A DNA stretch of 64,000 bases from Goleter apudmare HA4340-LM2. GTDB lineage: Bacteria; Cyanobacteriota; Cyanobacteriia; Cyanobacteriales; Nostocaceae. Below are positions 1 to 8,642 of the stretch, in pieces (position 1 is the stretch's first letter; the number at the start of each line of letters is the position of its first letter). Below the pieces are notes generated by a model. It made no database searches. It saw only the letters and a list, made by a program, of their open reading frames with translations, and was not told the origin of the DNA. Location: assembly GCA_019359495.1 (NCBI GenBank), contig JAHHHF010000096.1, positions 1 to 64,000 of the forward strand, in the 5' to 3' direction. The position numbers were made by a program, and so were the translations under genes.

Positions 1-168
1 ATAAACTGTTCTGGTATACAATCATTTTTATTTGGGGTCATACTTCAAACTGCTGAAATTGTTGTGCAATATGCATTTTGGCAGTTTTTGACCCCTGTTT
101 CTTCAAGCTTTGTGAGAAATCCGGGTGATGCTGTCAGCCTCCAAGCAGGTGTAGGATATCGCTTCTAA
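1..168 (+). CDS. C-terminal end of a probable outer-membrane protein (partial)
   Basis: Frame 1 is open from the first base of the window to a TAA at 166-168 and gives 55 residues. The chain ends in VSLQAGVGYRF, a C-terminal phenylalanine after alternating hydrophobic residues. That is the usual last strand of an outer-membrane beta-barrel, recognised by the BAM machinery. The start lies outside the window, so family and function cannot be given. A weak hairpin follows 48 bp downstream. Confidence 0.45.
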   Translation: MNCSGIQSFLFGVILQTAEIVVQYAFWQFLTPVSSSFVRNPGDAVSLQAGVGYRF

Positions 169-215
169 ATACTAGAGACGTTGCACTGCTAATTTTATAT
201 AGGAATAGTGCGATG

Positions 216-238
216 AGGCGGGCAATTTGTCCGCCTTT
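216..238 (+). terminator. Possible rho-independent terminator
   Basis: AGGCGGGC and GTCCGCCT can pair over 8 bp (one G-T pair) around a 5-base AATTT loop. Only a short T stretch follows (TTTCGTTG). It sits just after the partial gene ending at 168 and before the gene at 361, so it could end the first transcript. Confidence 0.4.
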
Positions 239-360
239 CGTTGTGAATATAGCTAAAGTTAAGTTAAGTAAAATTTCCGGAATTTCACGTAGAGGAAATC
301 CGAAAACTCTTAAGGTTTAATTGAAGTTGAGATCAATCAAACTTACAAACCTTTCAAATT

Positions 361-843
361 ATGATTCATCATATTTCTATTGCAGCTCAAAACCCCCTAC
401 GCGTTGCTCAAGTTCTAGCAGAAATCATGAATGGTAAGGCTGTGTCCTTTTTCCCTCACCCAGGTAGCTACATGGTTTTTCCTCTCGATCAACATGGGAC
501 TGGTATTGAAGTTTATCCCTTAGAAACCAAGTTAGTACCAGGTGAAGGCGACCAGCCAAGTCAGTTTGTACTGACTGCTAATGCTATCGGTTTAACAGCT
601 ACCCATGCAGCCATCTCCGTTGCTACCAGCCAAGAAAAAATTGAGCAAATTGGTCAACGGGAAGGTTGGCGAGTGGTGCGTTGTAACCGCGATTCTTTCT
701 TTGATGTGATTGAGTTCTGGTTAGAGAATACAATAATGATCGAGTTCTTGACACCAGAAATGGCAGCACAATATTTGGCAGTGACCACACCAGAAAATCT
801 TGACAAAATGTTTTCCTCTGAGTCTGTAGCGGTAGCCGTTTGA
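361..843 (+). CDS. VOC (glyoxalase-like) superfamily protein, function unknown
   Basis: This 160-residue protein starts MIHHISIAAQNP, the usual opening beta strand of a VOC/glyoxalase fold with an early histidine. A later segment (IEFWLENTIMIEFLTPEMA) resembles a second half-module strand with a glutamate. The length fits a single VOC-type domain pair. No catalytic assignment is possible: VOC proteins include isomerases, dioxygenases and resistance proteins. No signal peptide or membrane segment is present. It stands alone between a terminator-like hairpin and a convergent amidohydrolase gene, so context gives no function. Confidence 0.7.
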   Translation: MIHHISIAAQNPLRVAQVLAEIMNGKAVSFFPHPGSYMVFPLDQHGTGIEVYPLETKLVPGEGDQPSQFVLTANAIGLTATHAAISVATSQEKIEQIGQREGWRVVRCNRDSFFDVIEFWLENTIMIEFLTPEMAAQYLAVTTPENLDKMFSSESVAVAV

Positions 844-883
844 TTTAGCAAAAATGTGAGATTCGTAGCGTAGTCAGTCAGAA

Positions 884-1999
884 TTACTTAGCATACAAAG
901 CTAGAGCGTTTTCGCGTAATATAGCCACAGCGATCGCTACTGCTTCACTGACGGTAATATCTGCATCCTCAATTGCTTGTTCTAAGGCTTCTCCCAACAA
1001 CTGGCGACCCCATTTTGCTCCTAGGTAATACAACTCTGGGATGGAGTGAGCATCAGAAGAGTACATCAGTTTACTCGTAGGAGTCAACTCCAATAATTGC
1101 CGTATGGTCTCCCGCATCCCAGAAACGCTTAAGCTGGGTATGGCTAAACCAAAATCTAAATAAACTTGGGGATAGACAGCAGCCAAATATCCAGCTTCGC
1201 GCATGTAAGGATAAGATGCATGTAGCAGTACCAAAGGTGCATGAGCATATTCGGGTGATTCTAAAAGCGATCGCAAATGCAAAGGATTGGCTAATCGTAA
1301 ATCTAGATCAGGATCACCAAAACCAGTATGCAGTTGCACTGGTAGCTGATATTTAGCTGCAATTACTAGGGCTTGTTGCAGTAAAAAATCAATCAAGGGT
1401 TTGTCATGAAGACGCACCGACTGATGAGGAAACTGTTGTTTGAGGTGTTTAAAATGAGCTGTGGCTGCTTCCAAGGTCACTGGTTGCACATTTAAGCCAG
1501 TACGGTAACAAACAATACTTTTGAAAGCCACAACTCCAGCAGGTGGCGGATCGATTGCGTTGTTAAATGTTGTGAGAAAAGTCTCAAAATCTTTGGCTTG
1601 AGGAATCAGTTGTTCTGCAAGCAACTCTAGCCGTAAAATCCTTTTAACTGGGATTAATTTTTCGTGCCATGAAATTGGCAATATATCCTCTGGTGCAAAG
1701 CCATCATCTAAATAAATTGCTGCCAAATTAGCCGCCCGGAAATACAGTTTAGTCAAATTTTCTATTCCTAAACTTTCCCGATGTGCCACAATTGCAGCTT
1801 CTTCGGGTTCACATTCTAATAAAGCTGCTATTTCTCGCAGACTACGACGATAAAATAAGGTGTGACGGACGTGATGATTGATAATTTCTGGATGATATGC
1901 TTCGGTGAAGCCAGCAGCATAAGGATAACGGGCGGCTACTTCTGGCTTTAACAAGTTATGGGCATGTTGGTCAATTAAGGGAATATCATTCAGATTCAT
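884..1999 (-). CDS. Amidohydrolase family protein (FluG N-domain-like)
   Basis: A 371-residue TIM-barrel amidohydrolase (amidohydrolase 2 family). Metal-binding motifs are visible: HAH at residues 12-14, HTGFGD in the middle, LLHASYPYMRE, and the late SSDAHSIPE with the conserved Asp and His. It lies downstream of, and on the same strand as, a glutamine-synthetase-like gene (2278-3627), with 278 bp of repeat-containing DNA between. In fungal FluG and its plant relatives these two domains are fused in the same pathway. Here they are separate genes. The substrate is unknown; hydrolysis of a gamma-glutamyl or related amide is a guess from the pairing. Confidence 0.85.
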   Translation of the reverse strand: MNLNDIPLIDQHAHNLLKPEVAARYPYAAGFTEAYHPEIINHHVRHTLFYRRSLREIAALLECEPEEAAIVAHRESLGIENLTKLYFRAANLAAIYLDDGFAPEDILPISWHEKLIPVKRILRLELLAEQLIPQAKDFETFLTTFNNAIDPPPAGVVAFKSIVCYRTGLNVQPVTLEAATAHFKHLKQQFPHQSVRLHDKPLIDFLLQQALVIAAKYQLPVQLHTGFGDPDLDLRLANPLHLRSLLESPEYAHAPLVLLHASYPYMREAGYLAAVYPQVYLDFGLAIPSLSVSGMRETIRQLLELTPTSKLMYSSDAHSIPELYYLGAKWGRQLLGEALEQAIEDADITVSEAVAIAVAILRENALALYAK

Positions 2000-2203
2000 G
2001 AGACTTCACGACTTTAGATTTAGTTGACTAAGTAGGTGGGTGAAAGAATTTATCGTTGGAATAAGGCAGGAGGCAGGAGGGAAGAGGGTTTTAGCCTCAT
2101 TTGTTTTTCTTTACATAGTTGGGTTTATTTATGCCTACCTACTTATGCAAAATTCAAATCGGATTACTATTTTTTGCGAAACGTCAATACATTTCAAACC
2201 CTT

Positions 2204-2230
2204 ACAAATAACAAATAACAAATAACAAAC
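2204..2230. repeat. STRR heptamer repeat (CAAATAA)
   Basis: Three to four tandem copies of the heptamer ACAAATA/CAAATAA lie between the amidohydrolase and the glutamine-synthetase-like gene. Short tandem heptamers of this kind are widespread in intergenic DNA of heterocystous cyanobacteria. Similar tracts occur here at 5363-5387, 37291-37326, 47164-47197 and 47890-47912. Confidence 0.8.
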
Positions 2231-2277
2231 CCCACCAGTTAGCCTTATTTACGTCGCCCTACTTATGAACTACTTTT

Positions 2278-3627
2278 TTAATACCGCTCTAACAAGAGCT
2301 TAACTTCTGCTGCTAAGTCCCAATCTTTCATTGCTTGCCACTCAGTTTGTCGCACTGCTAAAAAAGCCTGTGCTAGTTGTGGATTTAAGGCATTGAGCAG
2401 CACATCATTATATTGGAGTTGGATTAAAGCTTCTCCCAGATTTGCTGGTAAAGGGTCAATACGATCAGCCGTGCGCTGTGTAACTGGTAAGTATCCAGGG
2501 TCTTCGTCTACAGGGGTTCCTGGTTCTAAACCTCTTTGCACCCCATCCAGTCCCGCAGCAATGATTGCACCTAAAGCCAGGTAAGGGTTGGCGGATGCAT
2601 CCACAGTTTTCAACTCAAAGTGAGTCGAACCACCCAATCCTGGATCACTGGGTACTCTCACGGCTGCTTCGCGGTTGTCTAATCCCCAACAGCGAAAAGC
2701 TCCGCTCCACGTATGCGGTTGGATGCGGCGGTATGAATTAGGACTGGGGGTGGTTATGGACATTAATGCTGGCAGGTGATACAGTATACCTGCAATAAAT
2801 GCTCTCCCTATCTGAGAAAGACCGCAGACACCTTGGTTATCAGGTAGCAGGTTTTTCCCATCACGCCAAAGGCTGAGGTGGATGTGGCAACCGCTACTAG
2901 CAGCATCTGAGAAGATTTTCGGTAAAAAAGAGGCTGTGAGATGATGACGGTAAGCGATCGCTCTGACTGTCTCTCTAAAAGCAATTTGCCAGTTAGCTGC
3001 ACTCAAAGCATCAGTATATCGTATGGAAATTTCATGCTGACCAGGGCCTGATTCTGGGTAATACTGCTCTACAGGTATTCCTTGGCTAATCAGTGTATCG
3101 GTGATGGCATCAATAACCCCATGATTGATATCTATTGCCTGAGTGGCGGCAAAAACCGTGGAGTCTGTGGGGATAATGCCCTCAGATGTTTGTCGTAACA
3201 AATAAAATTCATTTTCAAATGCTGCTTGAATTTCCAAGCCCTCACCTTTAGCGGCTGCAATCATCCGTGCCAGGAAATTCCGGGGACATAAAGGCCAAGG
3301 TTGCCCAGCCAGGATCATGTTTCCCATGACACGCACATGACCAGGAGCATAAGGTAAAGGTATCAGACTATCCCAATCAGGTACTAGGCGGATTTCCCCC
3401 ACTGGTTTCAGACCACTTTCCGGAGCGATCGCATCATACATCACAGGTACTCCCTGTTCACCAGCAGATATGCCTACACCATGTTCAAAATAGTGCGGTA
3501 ACATCTCCAAATGCACAGCTTTGCCACGAATAATGTTGGCGTTATCGCACCAGACAATACGCACAAAGCGCACACCTGCTTCTTGCAGAGATTTTGTGAT
3601 TTTTTTCAATGATTTGTGTTCTGTCAT
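2278..3627 (-). CDS. Glutamine-synthetase-like ligase (FluG C-domain type)
   Basis: This 449-residue protein carries the glutamine-synthetase fold: an N-terminal beta-grasp part (about 1-110) and a catalytic part. Motifs are FENEFYLL (metal-binding glutamates), SGPGQHEISI, SGCHIHLSL (the ammonia/ATP-site histidine loop), NREAAVRVPS and DASANPYLALGA. The family's late EVRF-type arginine position reads ELKTVD here. True cyanobacterial GlnA and GlnN have different lengths and signatures, so this is more likely a gamma-glutamyl ligase of the GS-I/FluG group than the main nitrogen-assimilating enzyme. It is upstream of the amidohydrolase at 884-1999 on the same strand, suggesting linked functions. 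Confidence 0.85.
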   Translation of the reverse strand: MTEHKSLKKITKSLQEAGVRFVRIVWCDNANIIRGKAVHLEMLPHYFEHGVGISAGEQGVPVMYDAIAPESGLKPVGEIRLVPDWDSLIPLPYAPGHVRVMGNMILAGQPWPLCPRNFLARMIAAAKGEGLEIQAAFENEFYLLRQTSEGIIPTDSTVFAATQAIDINHGVIDAITDTLISQGIPVEQYYPESGPGQHEISIRYTDALSAANWQIAFRETVRAIAYRHHLTASFLPKIFSDAASSGCHIHLSLWRDGKNLLPDNQGVCGLSQIGRAFIAGILYHLPALMSITTPSPNSYRRIQPHTWSGAFRCWGLDNREAAVRVPSDPGLGGSTHFELKTVDASANPYLALGAIIAAGLDGVQRGLEPGTPVDEDPGYLPVTQRTADRIDPLPANLGEALIQLQYNDVLLNALNPQLAQAFLAVRQTEWQAMKDWDLAAEVKLLLERY

Positions 3628-3744
3628 CGCTCATACCATCCAGTGGTTGAGTAGATAAAATCATTCTCCCACGCTGTTCAACGTTTCAGTTGAAAATTGA
3701 CATGGGAGACTGTATGCAGAAGTTTATGGGAGGAGAGTAAACAA

Positions 3745-4392
3745 GTGAGTATTTATCTTGACTCGGCACTTGTTGCGGAAGCCCAAGCCGCGAAAGCATT
3801 GGGCTGGGTAAAAGGTATCACAACTAACCCCACTCTGTTGGCAAAGACCGATCTACCAGTGGAGACTACTCTGAAGCAACTGGCAGAGTTGACTACAGGC
3901 CCTGTGTTTTACCAGTTGATGTCCTCTGATTTTTCAGAAATGCTGGCAGAAGGGCGGGCAACCTTGCAAATTATTGGACACCAAACTGTACTGAAAATTC
4001 CGGCATCCTTAGTGGGTTTTCAGGTGGTTGCTGAACTAGCACCAGAGATTTCCTGTGCAGTCACAGGAATATACAGTGCAGCCCAAGCAGCTGTAGCTAG
4101 AGAAGCAGGAGCAAAATATGCGATCGCCTATGTGAATCGCGCTACTAGACTTTTAGGTGATGGAGTGGCTTTACTGCGGGACATGGCAAGTGTGGTGGTG
4201 GGTAGTAAAACAGAGATTATGGCTGCTAGCATCAAATCTCCAGAAGAGGCTGTAGCATCTCTGCAAGCTGGGGCCCAGCACCTCACCTTACCTTTGGCAA
4301 TGTTGCAGGCGATGACTACTCATGAATTCTCACTGCAAACTATTGATGAATTTGCCAAAAACGGACGTGGGCTTTTACTACCCATTGCTTAA
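3745..4392 (+). CDS. Transaldolase-like / fructose-6-phosphate aldolase family protein
   Basis: About 215 residues of a single-domain class I aldolase of the transaldolase family (Fsa/TalC/MipB group). Visible are LDSALVAEAQ at the start, KGITTNPTLLAK (the substrate-phosphate/NPT loop) and VLKIPAS, whose Lys matches the Schiff-base residue. The frame is open upstream to a TTG at 3697, but GTG at 3745 is preceded by GGGAGGAGAG at good spacing and gives the usual family length, so I chose it. The C-terminal FAKNGRGL fits the family tail. The gene is divergent from the glutamine-synthetase-like gene and ends before a strong terminator. Whether the activity is Fsa or transaldolase is not certain. 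Confidence 0.85.
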   Translation: MSIYLDSALVAEAQAAKALGWVKGITTNPTLLAKTDLPVETTLKQLAELTTGPVFYQLMSSDFSEMLAEGRATLQIIGHQTVLKIPASLVGFQVVAELAPEISCAVTGIYSAAQAAVAREAGAKYAIAYVNRATRLLGDGVALLRDMASVVVGSKTEIMAASIKSPEEAVASLQAGAQHLTLPLAMLQAMTTHEFSLQTIDEFAKNGRGLLLPIA

Positions 4393-4528
4393 GCGACGCC
4401 AGAAAAGGCCAGTAGGTAATAGGAGGTATAAATTATTAACCTATCACCTTTAAATCTTGACCCAAATATCTATACCAGTTGCACAAGTCCTAAAAAGATG
4501 TGTTATCTTTGACCCGTCTTTGATCCGC

Positions 4529-4569
4529 ACCCCATCTCCACACCTTTTGGCTGGAGGTGGGGTCTTTTT
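4529..4569 (+). terminator. Rho-independent terminator of the aldolase-like gene
   Basis: ACCCCATCTCCA at 4529-4540 pairs perfectly over 12 bp with TGGAGGTGGGGT at 4552-4563, followed by CTTTTT. It lies about 140 bp after the stop of the transaldolase-like gene. Confidence 0.85.
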
Positions 4570-4662
4570 ATGATGTGCGATCTTCGCAGGAGGAGAGGCT
4601 GAGGCTCCAGTATGTAACCACCACCAACTTAGGCTATTATATAGAGCGCTTTTTGAAAAAAA

Positions 4663-4869
4663 ATGGTAGAAAAAATAGCAGCTGTATTTGATGGCAAAGT
4701 GTTCTATCCTACAGAACCGATCGCATTGCCGGCTCTTACTCGTGTCCGAATCAGTGTAGAAATCTTACCACCTGATCAACAAGAAGGTGTATCGTTTCTG
4801 ATGGCAGCGCGATCGCTCAAACTACAAGGGCCACCTGATTGGTCTACCAATATCGACAAATATTTGTAA
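4663..4869 (+). CDS. Antitoxin of the DUF104/AF2212-like family
   Basis: This 68-residue protein has the DUF104/AF2212-like opening (a KIAAVFDGKVFYPTEPIALP-type segment in which the gene reads as 'value wanted for the protein'), followed by a short strand and a C-terminal tail that would contact the toxin. It is 16 bp upstream of a PIN-domain gene on the same strand, the normal order for an antitoxin-toxin pair. No clear Shine-Dalgarno is seen. A TATTAT box at 4635-4640 would give a leader of only about 16 bases. Confidence 0.8.
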   Translation: MVEKIAAVFDGKVFYPTEPIALPALTRVRISVEILPPDQQEGVSFLMAARSLKLQGPPDWSTNIDKYL

Positions 4870-4885
4870 GGTCTGGAAATTCAGC

Positions 4886-5308
4886 ATGAGGTCTGAAGTC
4901 TTTCTTGATACATCTTTCGCTATTGCTCTGTCTGCACCAGATGATTACTTACATCAACGGGCTACCCATTGGGCTGAACTTTTAGAAACCGCAGGAACAC
5001 GCTTGGTGACAACACAAGCGGTGATGTTAGAAATTGGTAATGCTTTATCTAAACAACCCCATCGTCAAGGAGCTGTTATCTTATTAAATGCTCTGTCCTC
5101 TGACTCTCAAGTGGAAATTGTCCCTCTATCACAAGAACTTTACAACAGAGCTTTCCAACTCTATTGTGAAAGACCAGAGAAAGAATGGAATTTCATAGAT
5201 TGCGTGTCTTTTATTGTTATGGAATGTAGTGGAATTACTGAAGCCCTGTCAGCTAATGAGCATTTTCAGCAAGCAGGATTTCGCGCCTTGTTGCGAGAAG
5301 ATCAGTAA
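4886..5308 (+). CDS. PIN-domain toxin (VapC-like)
   Basis: A 140-residue PIN-domain ribonuclease-type protein. It has the first catalytic aspartate in FLDTS (D8), a glutamate in MLEIGNALS and a third acidic residue in FIDCVSF (about D105). The last acidic position, usually Asp in the ALT(T/N)D-HF-QAGF signature, reads N124 in ALSANEHFQQAGF. This fourth residue is variable in the family, so activity may be kept. It follows its putative antitoxin by 16 bp. Such pairs usually cleave tRNA or rRNA and are held inactive by the antitoxin, which also represses the operon; that is family knowledge, not shown here. Confidence 0.85.
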   Translation: MRSEVFLDTSFAIALSAPDDYLHQRATHWAELLETAGTRLVTTQAVMLEIGNALSKQPHRQGAVILLNALSSDSQVEIVPLSQELYNRAFQLYCERPEKEWNFIDCVSFIVMECSGITEALSANEHFQQAGFRALLREDQ

Positions 5309-5362
5309 TTAGGCGAGAATGAACCAAGCCATATTACAAAACTTAAACACACCTAAAACCCT

Positions 5363-5387
5363 CACAAATAACAAATAACAAATGACA
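5363..5387. repeat. STRR heptamer repeat (CAAATAA)
   Basis: Tandem ACAAATA heptamers ending in CAAATGA, just downstream of the PIN toxin gene and next to the convergent small membrane protein gene. Confidence 0.7.
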
Positions 5388-5396
5388 TTAATAGGC

Positions 5397-5591
5397 TTAT
5401 TTTCTTCGCTGAGATTTAGATAAAATATTCAGTAATACACTGAAGAACATTAAAATATAACTACCAAAAATTGCAATAGTTACAGTAGCAAATACAGGTA
5501 TATTAAATGCTTGAACTAGAGCTTTAATTAAGATTACAGCCCCAATACTAAAAATTAAACTACCAACAAATGCTACTAAGTTTATAGCCAA
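5397..5591 (-). CDS. Small two-helix membrane protein, unknown function
   Basis: This 64-residue protein has two strongly hydrophobic stretches (about residues 3-27 and 31-55) and a basic C-terminus SKSQRRK. It would therefore be a helical hairpin with a cytoplasmic basic tail. Translation starts at TTG, with GGAG a few bases upstream on the minus strand supporting the start. I do not recognise a family. It is between a toxin-antitoxin pair and the NAD(P)HX repair gene, without clear operon links. Confidence 0.55.
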   Translation of the reverse strand: MAINLVAFVGSLIFSIGAVILIKALVQAFNIPVFATVTIAIFGSYILMFFSVLLNILSKSQRRK

Positions 5592-5725
5592 AATATCTCC
5601 CTATTGCTTAACTATTAGACTTAGTTCATTAATAGATTATTTGTTGATTACAATACTGTAAAAGGCGTTACGAATAACTCTAATAGTCAAATGATGAGGA
5701 TTTATTTCATTGAATTTACCACTGT

Positions 5726-7267
5726 CTAAATCAGAACTTTCAGCAAATATTGTGTGAGCGTAAACGCATCTACCCCCAACTCAGTCCGCTCTTTGACTGC
5801 TAAAATACCTGCTTGGGAATGCCACCAAGCAGCAGTAGCCACAATATCCTCAACAGGGATACTTCGATTTATACTTGATGCTAACAATCCACCGAGTAAC
5901 CCAGTTAGCACATCACCACTACCACCACGCGCCAAAGCTGGAGTACTTTCCGGATTAATCCAAACTGCACCTTGAGGGTTGGAGATCGCAGTTCTCGCCC
6001 CCTTTAACAAGACTATCGCCCCAGTTTGGAACGCCGCCGTTTGCACAGCTTTGATTCTATCTTGATTGGCATCGGCAAGATCAGGGAATAAGCGTTTAAA
6101 TTCACCCGTGTGGGGTGTCAGTATCGTTGCAGATTGACGTTTTTGTAAAGTGGGGATAGTGTCCATCTGTGCCAAGATATTCAACCCATCAGCATCCAGA
6201 ATCAAAGGGCGATCGCTGTCTATTACTTGTTGGACAATGGGAGTAGCATCTAGAGTTAAACCAGGGCCACAAGCGATCGCATCAAAGGAACTTAAATCAG
6301 TCCTCTCTGGTAATTTTAGCTGGGCGATCGCTCCTGAATCTGTTTCTGGACAGCCAATAACTAAAGCTTCTGGCAAATGTGACACTAAAAGCGGTTTCAA
6401 AGATTCTGGAACTACGATGGAAAGCATCCCCACCCCACTACCACGCGCCCCTAAAGCTGTGAGAATTGCACCGCCAGCATAGCGCCGCGAACCACAAATT
6501 AACAGTAAATGTCCTTCTTTATATTTGTGGGTAACAGGTGGACGGGGTAAGGGTAAAGTTGCAAGTGCTGTGGCTTGAGTAATCCGTCGAATTCTGGGCG
6601 CATCCCCTAGTACTGCTTGCACATCAGCCACAGGAATATCAAAATCGATTAGTTCTGCTTTGCCAATATAATCCAGTGCTTGATCCTGCAAAATCCCCAG
6701 CTTCCACAAACCCAAACAAAATGTATGGGTAGCACGAATCGCAGTTCCTAATACCTCGCCTGTATCAGTGTGTAAACCCGAAGGCAAATCAATACTTACA
6801 ATCGGCTGCGGCCATTCATTGAGCTGATTAATCGCTGTGGCAATTGGATCAGTGAGGTTTCTTTCTAAGCCAAATCCAAACAACCCATCAACTAATAAAT
6901 CGCAATCTGGCAATTGCTCCACAGCTTGATAACAGGTAATACCCAGACTTTCAGCATACTGTAAATGCTGGGAAGTTAATTCTTTGAGCTTAGAGAAAGG
7001 ACTATAAATGCAAACCTCATAGCCGCGAAAATGCAACTCACGGGCGACAACCAAAGCATCACCCCCGTTATGGCCAGGGCCAACCAGAATTCCCACACGA
7101 GAATTCACCTGAGAAAACATCTGCTGAATGCGCCTGGCAATGAGTCCTGCTACCTTTTCCATTAAAGCCGCTACAGGCATAGCGGCAGAGAAGATTCGCC
7201 CTTCAATATCCCGCATTTGCCTAGCGGTGACTACCACTTGGGAAATTTGTTCTTGCCTGTTCTGCAT
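5726..7267 (-). CDS. nnrDE: Bifunctional NAD(P)H-hydrate epimerase / ADP-dependent dehydratase
   Basis: About 513 residues with two domains. The N-terminal YjeF_N epimerase interconverts R and S forms of hydrated NAD(P)H (GPGHNGGDALVVARELHFRG, then DLLVDGLFGFG and VSIDLPSGL). The C-terminal ribokinase-like dehydratase restores NAD(P)H (KEGHLLLICGS, ACGPGL, ILTPHTGEF, GGSGDVLTGLLGG). All hallmark motifs are intact. The frame stays open to an ATG at 7315, but the usual bacterial start is the methionine of MQNRQEQ at 7267; neither has a strong ribosome-binding site. This is a housekeeping metabolite-repair enzyme of the cytoplasm. Confidence 0.95.
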   Translation of the reverse strand: MQNRQEQISQVVVTARQMRDIEGRIFSAAMPVAALMEKVAGLIARRIQQMFSQVNSRVGILVGPGHNGGDALVVARELHFRGYEVCIYSPFSKLKELTSQHLQYAESLGITCYQAVEQLPDCDLLVDGLFGFGLERNLTDPIATAINQLNEWPQPIVSIDLPSGLHTDTGEVLGTAIRATHTFCLGLWKLGILQDQALDYIGKAELIDFDIPVADVQAVLGDAPRIRRITQATALATLPLPRPPVTHKYKEGHLLLICGSRRYAGGAILTALGARGSGVGMLSIVVPESLKPLLVSHLPEALVIGCPETDSGAIAQLKLPERTDLSSFDAIACGPGLTLDATPIVQQVIDSDRPLILDADGLNILAQMDTIPTLQKRQSATILTPHTGEFKRLFPDLADANQDRIKAVQTAAFQTGAIVLLKGARTAISNPQGAVWINPESTPALARGGSGDVLTGLLGGLLASSINRSIPVEDIVATAAWWHSQAGILAVKERTELGVDAFTLTQYLLKVLI

Positions 7268-7406
7268 CAGTTTTACATTAACTGTCCATACTTTACAGAA
7301 TAGACCAGGAACCATGAGAGCATGGCAGCAAAACCCTAAAAATATTTTGGGATTTCAGGGTGTTACATTCTCACTCAGACTAATCAATTTTCTTATTGGG
7401 GTTGGT

Positions 7407-8228
7407 TTACTTGCCGTAATAAACTCTGGCGTCGCCAAATCCCATTTGTCGCAAATATTTATTCCATTCCTCTGCATCTGAACGTTGAGGAAAAGGCCCC
7501 ACTGCTACATGTGGCCCTTTTGGTTGTTGTCTTTCTAGTACGATGTCATATCGTCCTATTTTCTGCCGAATTTGATTAGCAATTGGATTTAACTGTTCTG
7601 ACTTAGCAGGAATTGTTACATAGTAAGAGTTAGCGTTAGCCTTTCCCTGTTGCCTGGGGTTGCCATTGCTATTATTGCTGGCTGTAGGGTTAGCATAGGC
7701 TATTGCCTGCCCATTAGTGGCGCTGACAATTTGTGCCCCACGAATACCATTAGACTCTAATTCTCTTACCCTTTGTTGGGCATTAGAAGCTTTACTAAAA
7801 GAACCTGACTGGATTACAGAACGTCCGTTGTGCGATCGCACATAAGCAGTGGGTTCAATCTGGCGTACTCTTTGCAACTGCTGGGAACTATCAACGTACA
7901 CTAAGTAACGTTCAGAATTTTGGGTATACAAGCTCGATTGTACGGGTTGTTGATTAGGCGTCACGTTAGATACACCCCACTCAAATGTTTGAGCCTGCTG
8001 CACCTGTGGTATGACTATAGGCTGGGAATTCTGGGGAATTGGTGAGAGGTTTGGTGGTGGTGGTAAAGCTTCAAATACTTTTCTCTGAGCCAGTAAAGCC
8101 CCACTGCTGTGAATTTGTGCTTGGGCTGGAATAGAGTAAGAGAACAGGGTTAAACATCCTCCTAAGAGTAGAGACACCATCTGATATGTGGTTAATTGAC
8201 CTGATATTTGACTCAACATAGTATTCAC
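7407..8228 (-). CDS. Secreted SPOR-domain-like protein
   Basis: A 273-residue protein with an N-terminal signal peptide (hydrophobic MVSLLLGGCLTLFSYSIPAQAQ), then a Pro/Gln-rich linker and two SPOR-like halves: about 108-165 (RYLVYVDSS..., with SKASNAQQRVRELESNGI) and about 195-273 (YYVTIPAKSEQL..., with GPFPQRSDAEEWNKYLRQMGF). SPOR domains bind denuded peptidoglycan glycan strands at division sites; that role is inferred from family only. Convergent gene neighbours do not suggest an operon. Confidence 0.75.
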   Translation of the reverse strand: MNTMLSQISGQLTTYQMVSLLLGGCLTLFSYSIPAQAQIHSSGALLAQRKVFEALPPPPNLSPIPQNSQPIVIPQVQQAQTFEWGVSNVTPNQQPVQSSLYTQNSERYLVYVDSSQQLQRVRQIEPTAYVRSHNGRSVIQSGSFSKASNAQQRVRELESNGIRGAQIVSATNGQAIAYANPTASNNSNGNPRQQGKANANSYYVTIPAKSEQLNPIANQIRQKIGRYDIVLERQQPKGPHVAVGPFPQRSDAEEWNKYLRQMGFGDARVYYGK

Positions 8229-8319
8229 AAGATTTATAGAGAATTTTCTAGAGCAACTCAGTTGCGTGACGCTACTGCTAACACATATGACAAAAATAGC
8301 AGGAGATTAAATTTACATT

Positions 8320-8466
8320 CCTAATAAGGCGTTGCTGAATAATGGGATGATTTTTGTCTCACGCATTCGCCGCTAGGCGTTCCGCTTGAGGTAGGCGCAA
8401 AGAATTGACCTTTAGCCTTGGTGGAAAATCTGAATTCATCCCGCAACTATGCAACGCCCCTAATAA
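8320..8466. mobile_element. MITE-like element with 8-bp target-site duplication
   Basis: A 131-bp element at 8328-8458 begins GGCGTTGC and ends GCAACGCC. A second matched block (GGGATGA near the left end, TCATCCC near the right) extends the terminal inverted repeats to about 21 bp with a divergent centre. It is flanked on both sides by CCTAATAA (8320-8327 and 8459-8466), a perfect 8-bp direct repeat. It contains no ORF of note, so a transposase must act in trans. It lies in the spacer between the SPOR gene and mnmA. Confidence 0.8.
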
Positions 8467-8627
8467 GTTGCTCATCGTTGCAACTACACAGTGCTATTTT
8501 AAAGTTGCTTCATCTGGGTGGCAATAGATACATTTTCTAGAGCATTTGACTCTCTAGTAATAGCAACTCTCTAATAGTGCATATCTTATGATGAAGTGCT
8601 CTCCTAGCAAGGCTTTTAAGAATTGTG

Positions 8628-8636
8628 TGTTACAAT
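8628..8636 (+). promoter_or_regulatory. Extended -10 promoter of the candidate RNA
   Basis: TGTTACAAT is an extended -10 element (TG-N-TACAAT at 8631-8636). No good -35 is seen. It would start a transcript near 8643, just before the structured region. Confidence 0.4.
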
Positions 8637-8642
8637 CGAACA

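Noticed and set aside
2036-2225. Two overlapping short frames on the plus strand before the FluG-like pair
   Set aside because: They contain heptamer repeats and low-complexity stretches, have no ribosome-binding site and no family match, so they look like chance frames.
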